DNA of 64,000 bases. Source: Akkermansia muciniphila. Its GTDB lineage: Bacteria; Verrucomicrobiota; Verrucomicrobiia; Limisphaerales; SXTU01. The notes below the pieces were generated by a model, which ran no database searches, had not been told where the DNA came from, and saw only the letters and a list, made by a program, of their open reading frames with translations. The stretch is taken from assembly GCA_945874145.1 (NCBI GenBank), contig CAMCFN010000002.1, positions 1 to 64,000 on the forward strand, read 5' to 3'. Numbering within the stretch: the stretch's first letter is position 1; every line of letters starts with the position of its first letter. Below, piece after piece: positions 51,170-59,243 of the stretch. The position numbers and the translations under genes were made by a program.

Positions 51170-51223
51170 AAGCTTATACGCAAATCAGCGGAAGCGAGGA
51201 GATTCGCGCGATGGGATGACAAC

Positions 51224-51440
51224 GGAAACGCCAACGGCGTTCCGGCCTCTAGCCCAAGGTTGCCGGAGGCTACCTTGGGTCACGGTGGCAGAAGCAGAGA
51301 CAACCCCAACGGGGTTGCGGCCCGGGCACCACACGCGTCTGCCACAACCCCGTTGGGGTTGCGGGCCATCGGACGCGGTCACCCAAGGTAGGCGCTGCGC
51401 GCCAACCTTGGGCTGGAGGACGGAATCCCGTTGGGATTCG
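51224..51440. repeat. mirror-symmetric array of six hairpins
   Basis: Order of hairpins: AACGCCAACGGCGTT (51227-51241), CCCAAGGT...ACCTTGGG (51253-51279), AACCCCAACGGGGTT (51302-51316), AACCCCGTTGGGGTT (51346-51360), CCCAAGGT...ACCTTGGG (51382-51412), AATCCCGTTGGGATT (51424-51438). The P-type units keep arms with compensatory changes around AAC or GTT, the orientation flipping at the centre near 51331, so the whole array is one large inverted repeat. No coding potential seen. Confidence 0.85.
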
Positions 51441-51452
51441 CCCGCCGTCAAA

Positions 51453-51487
51453 ACTGAATACTGAACACTGTTCACTGAATACTTCCT
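51453..51487. repeat. tandem heptanucleotide repeat (ACTGNNN)
   Basis: ACTGAAT, ACTGAAC, ACTGTTC, ACTGAAT, ACTTCCT: five 7-base units. It touches the stop codon of the second PSD1 gene. Same core as the array at 55580. Confidence 0.85.
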
Positions 51488-54400
51488 CAGTTCTTCGTCA
51501 CGACTTCATCCAAGTTCAGAATCAAGTTAGCCACCATCGTGTAGGCGGCCAGTTCGCTCGGGTCGAGGGATGCGTCGGGCTTCGACTCGCCGAAGGTGAT
51601 GGCTTTCTTTGCGGCGTCGGTGCGGCCTTGGTATTTGGCCCACTGGGTGAAGAGCGTGTCGGAGAGGACGGCGGTCTCGGCCTTCGTCGGCGGGCGGGCG
51701 GTGGCGAGGCGGAAGCCGTAGGCGAGGCGGGCTTCGACGTGGCTGCCGCCCTCCTTCAACATCCGCTGGGCGAACGCGCGCGCGGCCTCGAAGTGCTGCA
51801 CGTCGTTCATCAGCACGAGCGCCTGGAGCGGCGTGTTGCTGCGCTCGCGGCGCGCGCAGGACTGCTCGCGGCTCGGCGCGTCGAAGGTCGTCATGCTCGG
51901 CGCGGGCGCGGTGCGCTTGATGAAGGTGTAGAGGCTGCGCCGCCAGAGCGCGTCGCCGTCGTCGCGCTTGTAGGTCTTGGTGTTGCTGCCGGAGTAGGCC
52001 ACCGGCTCCCAGATGTTGTCGGGCTGGTAAGTGCGCACGCCCTTGCCGCCGAGCGTCGGCACGAGCAGGCCGCTCACGGCCAGCGCGTTGTCGCGGACCT
52101 GCTCGGCGTCGAGGCGGAAGCGCGGGCCGCGTGAGTAGAAACGGTTCTCCGGGTCGGCGGCAATCTTCTGCGGCGTGGCCTTCGAGTCCTGCCGGTAGGT
52201 CGCGGAGGTCACGAGCAGCTTCACGAACTGCTTCATATCCCAGCCCTGCTCGCGGAAGGTCACGGCGAGCCAGTCGAGCAGCTCCGGATGCGACGGCGCT
52301 TCGCCCTGCGCGCCGAAGTCGGAGGAAGACTTCACCAGGCCGGTGCCGAAGAGTTGTTGCCAGAAGCGGTTCACCGCCACGCGCGACGTCAGCGGATGCT
52401 GCGGGCTGACGAGCCACTTCGCGAAGTCGAGGCGGTTGGTCGTGCCCGACTTCGGGAGCGGCGGGAGCACGGCGGGGACGTTCGGCCAGACCTGCTGGCC
52501 GGGCTTGTTGTATTGGCCGCGCAGCATCACGAAGCTGTCGCGCGGTTTTTCCAAATCCTTCCAGATGAACGTCGCCGGGATGGCCTTGTCGAAGTCGTCG
52601 CGAGCCTTGGCAATCGGGTCTTTCTCCGCGTGCACCTTGGCGAAGGCGGGGCGCGTGGAGTTGCAGACGAACTCGAAGTAATACTCGTGCAGGCGCTTGG
52701 TTTCCTCGGGCTTGCGGTCCTCGGGCTTCACCGAGCGGAAGAGGCGCTTCACGTCGTCGGGGACGGTCGTGAGCACCTTGCCTTGGTTCTCCTTGAGCCA
52801 GACCGCGAGTGACTCATTTGGGTCCTTCGACGGGTTGCTCTCGCCGGTGATGCCGGCCTTGTCCCACGTCACCGTGCCGCGAAAGAGCGTGAAGGCGAGG
52901 CCCTTGATTTTATCGCCGGCCTTGAAGCCGAGCTGCGACGCGGCGAACTCCAGTTTCACCCACTCGCCGAGCTTCGGCAGATCGCCGAGGCGTTTGCGCT
53001 CATTCGTGTTGCGCTGGCCGAAGTTGATCGCGTCGAGGTCGCCCCAGACGGCGCGGTGCGACCAGTCGCCGGTGTTGAACTGGAGCATCACGGACTTCGG
53101 TGGATCTTGCGGGTCAAGGAACACGTTGAGGAAGACCTTGCCGTTCGGCGGGATGGTGAACGGCGTCTTGAGGTCGGAGAAAAAGTCCTGGCCCACGCCC
53201 GGGTCGGTGCGCTTCAACGCGCGCTTGCCGGAGAGAACCTTGCCGTCCTTCTCTGTGACCCACTTTGCGGTGGTCCCCGATCCGCTGGCCTCCACCTTGG
53301 CGCCGGACGGGAACTCGTCGTCCACCCAGACCGTGTCGAACTTCTTGAGCGGGGGCGGCGGGTTGAGCGTGGAAGGGTCGGTGTAATTCACCTTCGCAAG
53401 CTCGGCTTTGATGCGCTTGTCCACGGCGGCGATTTGCGCATTGAAATCGTCGAGCTTCTTCTGCTGCGCCGGCGTGGTGAGCTTGAGCGTGGGCGCGGTG
53501 AGCAGGACGTTGCCGTCCATCGCCGGGTCCGCGTTGCTGTGGAAGAAGGCATACAGCGAGTAAAAATCCTTCGCGGTGATGGGGTCGTATTTGTGGTCGT
53601 GGCAGACGGCGCAACCGGCGGTCAGGCCCATCCACACGGACGCGGCGGTCTCGGTGCGGTCCACGGCGTAGCGGAAAATCCACTCCTCGTTGATGCTGCC
53701 GCCCTCGCCGGTGGTGACGTTGCAGCGGTTGAAGCCAGTCGCGATGAGTTGGTCCTGCGTGGGGCTGGGCAGGAGGTCGCCCGCGAGCTGCTCGATGGTG
53801 AACTGGTCGAAGGGCAGGTTGCGATTGAACGCGCGCACGACCCAGTCGCGGTAAGGCCACATGGAACGCTCGTTGTCCAAGTGCATCCCATGCGTGTCGC
53901 CATAACGCGCGGCGTCGAGCCAGTGCCGACCCATGTGCTCGCCGTAGTGCGGTGACTTCAGCAGCCGGTCCACGACTTTCTCGTAGGCGTTCACAGAAGT
54001 GTCGGCGAGGAACGAGTTCACCTCGGCGACGGTGGGCGGCAGGCCGGTAAGGTCGAAGGTGACGCGGCGGATGAGGACCTCGCGGGAGGCTTCGGGGTTC
54101 GGGGTGAGCTTCTTCTCGGCGAGCTTGGCGGCGATGAAGGCGTCGAGGGGATTGCCGCTTGAAGGCGCCTTCGGCTTTGCTGGCGCGATGAAGGACCAGT
54201 GCCCCTGATAGTTCGCGCCCTCCTCAATCCACTGCTTGAGCAGCGCGATTTGCTCTGGCTTGAGCGGCTTCTTGTTCGACTCCGCCGGGGGCATCAAGTC
54301 GTTGGCGTCCTTCGTCGTCACGCGCGACCACAGCTCGGACTTCTTCAAGTCCCTTGGCGCCACCGCGTGCTTGGCGAGCGCGCTCTCGGCCACGTCGAGC

Positions 54401-54579
54401 CGGAGCTTGCCCTTGCGGGCCTTCTCGTCCGGCCCGTGGCAGGCATAGCAGTTGTCGGAAAGAATCGGGCGGATGTCCCGGTTGAAATCAATCTTGCGCG
54501 TCGCGGCGCTGGCGGGAGCGGACGCGGAGAGCCAAAGCGCGAAGGCAAAGCTGCCGCAAGCCATCTGTTTGAGAGTCAT
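51487..54579 (-). CDS. PSD1 protein (PSCyt1, DUF1549, DUF1553), second copy
   Basis: 1030 residues from ATG 54579 (an ATG at 54615 would add 12). Signal peptide to about residue 26 (ASAPASA). PSCyt1 haem motif CYACH at 44-48 with LMPPAESNKKPL; DUF1549 (about 140-345; WLDAARYGDTHG, then CAVCHDHKYDPI as a second CxxCH); a ~250-residue middle segment with a jelly-roll-like part (FDTVWVDDEFPSGAKVEASG); DUF1553 (about 690-1025; NRFWQQLFGTGLVKSS, LVTSATYRQ, RFRLDAEQVRDNAL, NTPLQALVLMND). No repeat-encoded insertion as in the first copy. Confidence 0.92.
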   Translation of the reverse strand: MTLKQMACGSFAFALWLSASAPASAATRKIDFNRDIRPILSDNCYACHGPDEKARKGKLRLDVAESALAKHAVAPRDLKKSELWSRVTTKDANDLMPPAESNKKPLKPEQIALLKQWIEEGANYQGHWSFIAPAKPKAPSSGNPLDAFIAAKLAEKKLTPNPEASREVLIRRVTFDLTGLPPTVAEVNSFLADTSVNAYEKVVDRLLKSPHYGEHMGRHWLDAARYGDTHGMHLDNERSMWPYRDWVVRAFNRNLPFDQFTIEQLAGDLLPSPTQDQLIATGFNRCNVTTGEGGSINEEWIFRYAVDRTETAASVWMGLTAGCAVCHDHKYDPITAKDFYSLYAFFHSNADPAMDGNVLLTAPTLKLTTPAQQKKLDDFNAQIAAVDKRIKAELAKVNYTDPSTLNPPPPLKKFDTVWVDDEFPSGAKVEASGSGTTAKWVTEKDGKVLSGKRALKRTDPGVGQDFFSDLKTPFTIPPNGKVFLNVFLDPQDPPKSVMLQFNTGDWSHRAVWGDLDAINFGQRNTNERKRLGDLPKLGEWVKLEFAASQLGFKAGDKIKGLAFTLFRGTVTWDKAGITGESNPSKDPNESLAVWLKENQGKVLTTVPDDVKRLFRSVKPEDRKPEETKRLHEYYFEFVCNSTRPAFAKVHAEKDPIAKARDDFDKAIPATFIWKDLEKPRDSFVMLRGQYNKPGQQVWPNVPAVLPPLPKSGTTNRLDFAKWLVSPQHPLTSRVAVNRFWQQLFGTGLVKSSSDFGAQGEAPSHPELLDWLAVTFREQGWDMKQFVKLLVTSATYRQDSKATPQKIAADPENRFYSRGPRFRLDAEQVRDNALAVSGLLVPTLGGKGVRTYQPDNIWEPVAYSGSNTKTYKRDDGDALWRRSLYTFIKRTAPAPSMTTFDAPSREQSCARRERSNTPLQALVLMNDVQHFEAARAFAQRMLKEGGSHVEARLAYGFRLATARPPTKAETAVLSDTLFTQWAKYQGRTDAAKKAITFGESKPDASLDPSELAAYTMVANLILNLDEVVTKN

Positions 54580-54743
54580 AAGCAGAGTCTTCGACTGGCC
54601 GGGGAAAAAGGCCATTCAGAAAGTGGGCGTGAGCCGCCTTGGCCCGGACCGGCGATTTGCACTCGCCACCCGCTGTTTGCGAAAGGGCGAAGTCGCTCCC
54701 AGCGGTCAACCCGGAGCACGGCGACTGCAAGTCGCCGGAACCT

Positions 54744-55229
54744 TCAGCCCTTCGCGAGTTTTGCGATGACGTTGCTCGTCGAGCGGCCCGGCATCCCGGG
54801 GAGGATGGCGACCTTGCCCCCGAAGCCTTCGACAAGCCGACGCTCGGGCTGGTTGATGGTGTCGATGGTGTAATCGCCGCCTTTCGCGTAGATGTCCGGC
54901 TTCACTTCAGCGAGCAGGCGCAGCGCATCGACCTCTTCAAAAAGGCACACGCCGTCCACGGCTGCGAGCGCGGCGATGACGGTGGCGCGGTCGTGCTCGG
55001 GGTTTACGGGCCGGGTCGGGCCTTTCAGCGCGCGGACGGAGGCATCGCTGTTCAGCCCGACCAGCAGCGCGTCGCCCAGCGCCCGCGCCGCGGCGAGGTA
55101 GGTGACGTGTCCGGCGTGCAGAATGTCGAAGCAGCCATTGGTCACGACGAGCCGCTGGCCCGTCGCGCGCATCCGTTCGCGCCACGCGGCGACGCTGGCG
55201 AAAGGGATGACTTTGTCCCGGAAATCCAT
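54744..55229 (-). CDS. rfaE2: D-glycero-beta-D-manno-heptose 1-phosphate adenylyltransferase
   Basis: 161 residues from ATG 55229. Nucleotidyltransferase of the HIGH-type family: [18 protein letters not shown] (residues 28-45) holds the ATP-binding signature, followed by [29 protein letters not shown] and [12 protein letters not shown]. Transfers AMP to heptose 1-phosphate to make ADP-heptose for the lipopolysaccharide inner core; here the adenylyltransferase stands alone instead of being fused to the RfaE1 kinase. Evidence of a diderm, heptose-containing envelope. Confidence 0.93.
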   Translation of the reverse strand: MDFRDKVIPFASVAAWRERMRATGQRLVVTNGCFDILHAGHVTYLAAARALGDALLVGLNSDASVRALKGPTRPVNPEHDRATVIAALAAVDGVCLFEEVDALRLLAEVKPDIYAKGGDYTIDTINQPERRLVEGFGGKVAILPGMPGRSTSNVIAKLAKG

Positions 55230-55350
55230 TGCCTCGGATGCTGCGGGACAGGCTGCGGCTTGGCAAGCGGGCGCGGCGGAGAAGAAACTTGCTGGCCGCG
55301 TTTCGCTGCCGATAAACTGCGCATCGCATTCACAAGCCACCGCCGCTGTC

Positions 55351-55575
55351 ATGCCGGACATCACCAAGACTTTCAAAGCTGTTCACCGCGCCATCAAGGC
55401 GGCGGCGAGCGCGGTGAATCCTGGCGAATATCAGGCAGCGGGAACGCAGGTTCAATGTCCGCATTGCCGGCACCGCGAGTTCAACGAGTCGCCCAATCTC
55501 GGCGGCGGCGTGAACCTCGCCTGCCGGAAGTGCTACTTGGTCCTGTGGTTCGCGCAGAAGCCGAACGCCTTGTGA
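55351..55575 (+). CDS. small zinc-ribbon protein
   Basis: 74 residues from ATG 55351 ([12 protein letters not shown]). An N-terminal helix is followed by a zinc ribbon CPHC-(x)19-CRKC ([24 protein letters not shown]). Small ribbons of this kind occur singly in many bacteria; no function can be given. Divergent from the heptose enzyme gene (122 bases) and followed by a heptamer repeat array and the cupin gene. A much longer upstream extension of the same frame overlaps the heptose gene and is not credible. Confidence 0.7.
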   Translation: MPDITKTFKAVHRAIKAAASAVNPGEYQAAGTQVQCPHCRHREFNESPNLGGGVNLACRKCYLVLWFAQKPNAL

Positions 55576-55579
55576 ACGG

Positions 55580-55614
55580 ACTGATTACTGAACACTGAAT
55601 ACTGTTTACTGAGA
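55580..55614. repeat. tandem heptanucleotide repeat (ACTGNNN)
   Basis: ACTGATT, ACTGAAC, ACTGAAT, ACTGTTT, ACTGAGA: five 7-base units, between the zinc-ribbon stop and the cupin start. Confidence 0.88.
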
Positions 55615-55619
55615 CAAAC

Positions 55620-56885
55620 ATGAACACCGTCAACCAACTCAAAACCATCAAGAAGAACACCGCCGCCAAAGTCGGCGCGGAACTCTCCCGCACTGGCGGC
55701 TTGCTGCGCCTCGCGCCCGCGTGGGTGCCGCGCTCCTTCCTCCAGCCCGGCCTGCGCATCAAGCTTCACCCCGACGACACCTACGCCTATGGCCTGAACC
55801 GCGGCGGCATCGACGAGCGCTGGTTCGCTTCCACCACCGTCACGGCGAATGAAGGCCGCGCGGCGGACGAAGGGTTGAACTACTGCGTGGTGGGCAAGGA
55901 ACGTTTCACGCTCAAGCAGGCGGTGGATGACTGCGGCGCGGACCTTGTCGGCAAATCGATCTGGAAGAAGTATGGCAAGTGGCCGGTCTACTCGAAGTTC
56001 TTCGACAACATGGGACCGATTCCGCATCACATGCACCAGTCGGCGAAGCAGGCCAAGCTCGTCGGTCAGGAAGGCAAGCCGGAGTCGTATTACTTCCCGC
56101 CGCAGCACAACAACGTCGGGAACAACTTCCCCTACACCTTCATGGGCTTCGAGCCGGGCACGACGAAGGCGCAGGTCCGCAAGTGCATTGAGAATTGGAA
56201 CAAGGGCGACAACGGCATCCTCGATCTCTCGAAAGCCTACCGCCTCAAGCCTGGCAGCGGCTGGCTCATCGATCCCTGCATTCTCCACGCGCCCGGTTCG
56301 CTCTGCACTTACGAGCCGCAATGGGGCAGCGACGTCTTCGGCATGTATCAGAACCTCGTCGAAGGCCGCGAAGTGCCGTGGAGCCTGCTCGTGAAGGACA
56401 TGCCCAAGAGCAAGCACCAGGATCTCGACTTCATCGTGGACCAGCTCGACTGGGACAAGAACGTGGACCCGAATTTCAAGGACAACCACTACCTTGAACC
56501 CGTCCCCGTCGCCGACACGCGCAGCGAGGGCTTCGTGGACCGCTGGATCGTCTATGGCAAAGTGGACGGTGAACAGCTCTTCACCGCGAAGGAACTCACC
56601 GTCGAACCCGGCGTCAAAGCCACCATCAAGGACACCGGTGCCTACGGCCTCATCTGCGTGCAGGGCAGCGGCAAGATCAATGGCCTGGCGCTCAACAGCC
56701 CGAAGCTCATTCGCTTCCACGAGCTGACCGAGGACGAATACTTCTGCACCGAAGACGGCGCGAAAGCCGGCGTGACCTTCGAGAACACCAGCGAGACCGA
56801 GCCGCTCGTCTGCCTCCGCTACTTCGGCCCCGAAGTGAACCCGGATGCACCTGAAATGGGCGCGTATCGGAAGAACAAGTTCTAG
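55620..56885 (+). CDS. cupin-superfamily protein, phosphomannose-isomerase-like
   Basis: 421 residues, soluble. HHMHQ at 136-140 is a likely metal site, with SYYFPPQHNNVG and GWLIDPCILHAPGSLC supplying further His/Glu ligands, as in metal-dependent cupins of the type I mannose-6-phosphate isomerase group. The C-terminal third (KVDGEQLFTAKELTVEPGVK, VQGSGKINGLAL) looks like a second cupin barrel. The family is frequent in Verrucomicrobia but I know no assigned activity; a sugar or sugar-phosphate isomerase is the best guess. Starts six bases after a heptamer array. Confidence 0.7.
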   Translation: MNTVNQLKTIKKNTAAKVGAELSRTGGLLRLAPAWVPRSFLQPGLRIKLHPDDTYAYGLNRGGIDERWFASTTVTANEGRAADEGLNYCVVGKERFTLKQAVDDCGADLVGKSIWKKYGKWPVYSKFFDNMGPIPHHMHQSAKQAKLVGQEGKPESYYFPPQHNNVGNNFPYTFMGFEPGTTKAQVRKCIENWNKGDNGILDLSKAYRLKPGSGWLIDPCILHAPGSLCTYEPQWGSDVFGMYQNLVEGREVPWSLLVKDMPKSKHQDLDFIVDQLDWDKNVDPNFKDNHYLEPVPVADTRSEGFVDRWIVYGKVDGEQLFTAKELTVEPGVKATIKDTGAYGLICVQGSGKINGLALNSPKLIRFHELTEDEYFCTEDGAKAGVTFENTSETEPLVCLRYFGPEVNPDAPEMGAYRKNKF

Positions 56886-57001
56886 CCCAGCCATTGGGGC
56901 GGCGTTTGGAAACCGTGCGGGGCAGCTCGACTGGCCCGCACGGTTTCTCCGTTCAGGGATGCGCTGCTGTGGGGTCAAAGTTTTCCGAGAAAGCATTCGC
57001 C

Positions 57002-57646
57002 ATGTCGCCGAGAGCCAGCGATGCTGTCCAGTCCATGCAAATGCCTGAGACCGCTAGTCCCGACAGCGAAACAACGCCTTCCGCACCGACGCGCAAGGTG
57101 ATCACCGAACCGGACTTCTCCGGCACGCCCACGCCCATCGGGCAGTTGACCGAGCGGGCGGACTTCCCCCAGTGCGCGGTGGGAGTCTATGTCAGCATCC
57201 ACGGCTTTGCGGGCGTGGTGGTGGAAATCGTCAACCAATCGCTCAAGGTCCGTTCGCCCGACGGCATCTCGCAGCGCTTCAATGCTTACCGGCTCAAAAC
57301 GCTCTTTGCGCCGCCAGATCGCACCAAGCCAGACCCGCAAGTGCTGTCGATGGAGCGGCCCAAACCGGTCGCCGAGCGCAAGCCGGCGACCGAGGAGGCT
57401 GAATACACGCCTCCCGCACGGGTTTACATCGCCAATCCGGATTTCTCCGCGCCCGTCCGGGCGATTCGGACCTACGCCAGCCAGCCAGATTTTCCGCAGT
57501 GTGCATACGGCAAGCATGTGGACATTCCTGGTTACGCGGGCGTGGTGGTGGAGATCGTGAAGGGCTCGCTCAAGGTGCAGTCCACGACCGGCACCATCCG
57601 CAGCTACAATGCCGACACCTTGAAGAAGCTCTACGGCCGGCCCTGA
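57002..57646 (+). CDS. protein with two tandem ~68-residue domains of unknown function
   Basis: 214 residues from ATG 57002. No signal peptide. After an unstructured Thr/Pro-rich N-terminus, residues 36-103 and 145-212 are clear duplicates: both run PDFS...DFPQCA.G...I.G.AGVVVEIV..SLKV.S..G....NA..LK.L. The AGVVVEIV...SLKV core suggests a small KOW/SH3-like barrel, maybe binding nucleic acid or protein. The linker is Pro/Lys/Glu-rich. Not recognised as a named family. Stands alone, 63 bases before the sugar isomerase-like gene. Confidence 0.75.
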   Translation: MSPRASDAVQSMQMPETASPDSETTPSAPTRKVITEPDFSGTPTPIGQLTERADFPQCAVGVYVSIHGFAGVVVEIVNQSLKVRSPDGISQRFNAYRLKTLFAPPDRTKPDPQVLSMERPKPVAERKPATEEAEYTPPARVYIANPDFSAPVRAIRTYASQPDFPQCAYGKHVDIPGYAGVVVEIVKGSLKVQSTTGTIRSYNADTLKKLYGRP

Positions 57647-57708
57647 GCGGTCGGCGGGACCGTTGGAACGCACTTTCCCTTCGGCGCGTTCCCCGCTATA
57701 CGAGGTCC

Positions 57709-58569
57709 ATGAAACACGCCGTTCATGCCCTCGCCTTGCTCACGCTTTTCATCCTCACCACCTCCGCTGCCGAAGTTGGCACCGGTGCCAGCTTCAAAGG
57801 CCCCACCGGCCTCCAGCTCTACAGCCTCCGCGGCATCGCCACGCAAAACCCACCCAAGGCCCTCAAGCAGGCGGCGGACTTCGGCTTCAAGCTGGTCGAG
57901 ACCGCCGGCACCTACAACCTCCCGCCGGAGAAATTCAAGGCGCTCCTCGCCGAGCACGGCTTGAAGCCCGTCAGCGGCCACTTCCCCTACGACCGCTGGA
58001 AGACCGAGCCGGAGAAGGTGCTCGCCGAGGCCAAGGCCATCGGCCTGCAATACGCCGGCTGCGCGTGGATTTCCCACAAATCGCCCTTCAACGAAGACGC
58101 CGCGCGCGATGCCATCGCCGTCTTCAACCGGGCGGGCGAACTGGGCGCGAAGCAGGGCATCAAGGTCTTCTACCACGCGCATGGCTATGAGTTTCACCCG
58201 CACGGCGACGGCACGCTCATGGACCTGCTCATCAAGGAGACCAACCCCAAGCATGTGACCTTTGAGCTGGACGTGCTGTGGGTGGTCTTCCCCGGCCACG
58301 ACCCGGTGAAGTGGCTCACGAAGTATCCGGGCCGCTGGGAGCTCATGCATCTCAAGGACCTCAAAAAGGGCGTGAAGACCGGCGACCTCTCCGGCAAGAC
58401 GGATGTGACCAACGATGTGCCGCTGGGCACCGGCCAGATGAACTGGCCGGCCATCCTCAAGGCCGCGCAGGCCAGCGGCGTGAAATACTACTTCATCGAG
58501 GACGAGTCCCCGACCGTCGTGGAGCAGATCCCGCAGACCCTGAAGTATCTGGGAGACGTGAAGTTCTGA
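57709..58569 (+). CDS. secreted sugar phosphate isomerase/epimerase-like TIM-barrel protein
   Basis: 286 residues from ATG 57709. Signal peptide 1-21 (MKHAVHALALLTLFILTTSA). AP-endonuclease-2/xylose-isomerase-like barrel: GLQLYSLRG, KLVETAGTYN, VFYHAHGYEFHP, VTFELDVLWVV, WELMHLKDL and YYFIEDESP supply His, Glu and Asp metal ligands at the usual strand ends. Exported members are widespread in Planctomycetes and Verrucomicrobia, often annotated as sugar phosphate isomerase/epimerase; true substrate unknown. Confidence 0.88.
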   Translation: MKHAVHALALLTLFILTTSAAEVGTGASFKGPTGLQLYSLRGIATQNPPKALKQAADFGFKLVETAGTYNLPPEKFKALLAEHGLKPVSGHFPYDRWKTEPEKVLAEAKAIGLQYAGCAWISHKSPFNEDAARDAIAVFNRAGELGAKQGIKVFYHAHGYEFHPHGDGTLMDLLIKETNPKHVTFELDVLWVVFPGHDPVKWLTKYPGRWELMHLKDLKKGVKTGDLSGKTDVTNDVPLGTGQMNWPAILKAAQASGVKYYFIEDESPTVVEQIPQTLKYLGDVKF

Positions 58570-58620
58570 CCGGCGCGGCGGGAATCCCGCTTGGCGCGCC
58601 GCCCCGACTTGCGCTACGTT

Positions 58621-59241
58621 ATGCCCGATGAAACTCCGCCTCGACCTGCTGGAACACCTGACCGACCAGGACATCATGGAGGAGGTCTTGGCGAACAATC
58701 ACCGTTACAAGCCCGAGCCGCTTTTCTCAAAAACCGGAGTTGGGAGTCTGTCACCGGCTTCAACCGAGGAGCGTGCGAAAGAAGTCGAGCGCAGCACGGC
58801 CAGAATTCAGAGAGCCATGACGCAGTCGCAGCCGACTGGCGAATCAAAGCGCAGCAAGTCCTGACCCTCGGCGAGACGCTGGATTTCTTGCGGAGTTGCC
58901 ACAAACGGGCACCGTTCCTCTTCTTCAACGGCAATACCTTTGCAGACATTGGCCGGGCGGTGACGGACTACGTCTTTGGTGAGTTGCCGTCGATTCGTCG
59001 CCGCGAACTGACTTCGGCGGTCGCCCACTTCATTTCCGGCGTCCTGGACCGTGGAATCATGGAGCAAATGATGGTGGCGCTCATGCACGAAGCTTCGTTT
59101 CAACCCGGCGACCGCGTGAAGACCCTGCGCGGCTCTGCGCATGGCGTGGTCGTCAGAAACGCGGCGGACGGGCGCATCGTGTGGCGGCTGGACGGCGGTG
59201 GCGAACTGCTGGCACTGCCGGAGGATTTGCTTCCGGACTAG
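58621..59241 (+). CDS. hypothetical protein, probable 3' part of the frameshifted gene
   Basis: The frame is open from ATG 58621, but convincing protein starts only near 58820: LTLGETLDFLRSCHKRAPFL, FFNGNTFADIGRAV, a helical RRRELTSAVAHFISGVLD, then a small C-terminal barrel FQPGDRVKTLRGSAHGVVVR ending LPEDLLPD. Between 58621 and 58820 this frame overlaps the preceding short frame, and no ATG, GTG or TTG lies near the point where good sequence begins. The function is unknown; the C-terminus resembles a KOW/SH3-type fold. It ends two bases before uvrC. Confidence 0.5.
   Translation: MPDETPPRPAGTPDRPGHHGGGLGEQSPLQARAAFLKNRSWESVTGFNRGACERSRAQHGQNSESHDAVAADWRIKAQQVLTLGETLDFLRSCHKRAPFLFFNGNTFADIGRAVTDYVFGELPSIRRRELTSAVAHFISGVLDRGIMEQMMVALMHEASFQPGDRVKTLRGSAHGVVVRNAADGRIVWRLDGGGELLALPEDLLPD
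58628..58864 (+). CDS. short hypothetical protein, probable 5' half of a frameshifted gene
   Basis: 78 residues: MKLRLDLLEHLTDQDIMEEV and a following ANNHRYKPEPLF look truly coding (acidic/basic helix, strong third-base GC) but the second half turns Ser/Thr/Arg-rich and loses coding character. The next frame (-1) takes over with a good protein sequence and no start codon of its own. The two are best read as one ~200-residue gene broken by a frameshift near 58730-58830. Confidence 0.5.
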   Translation: MKLRLDLLEHLTDQDIMEEVLANNHRYKPEPLFSKTGVGSLSPASTEERAKEVERSTARIQRAMTQSQPTGESKRSKS

Positions 59242-59243
59242 CC

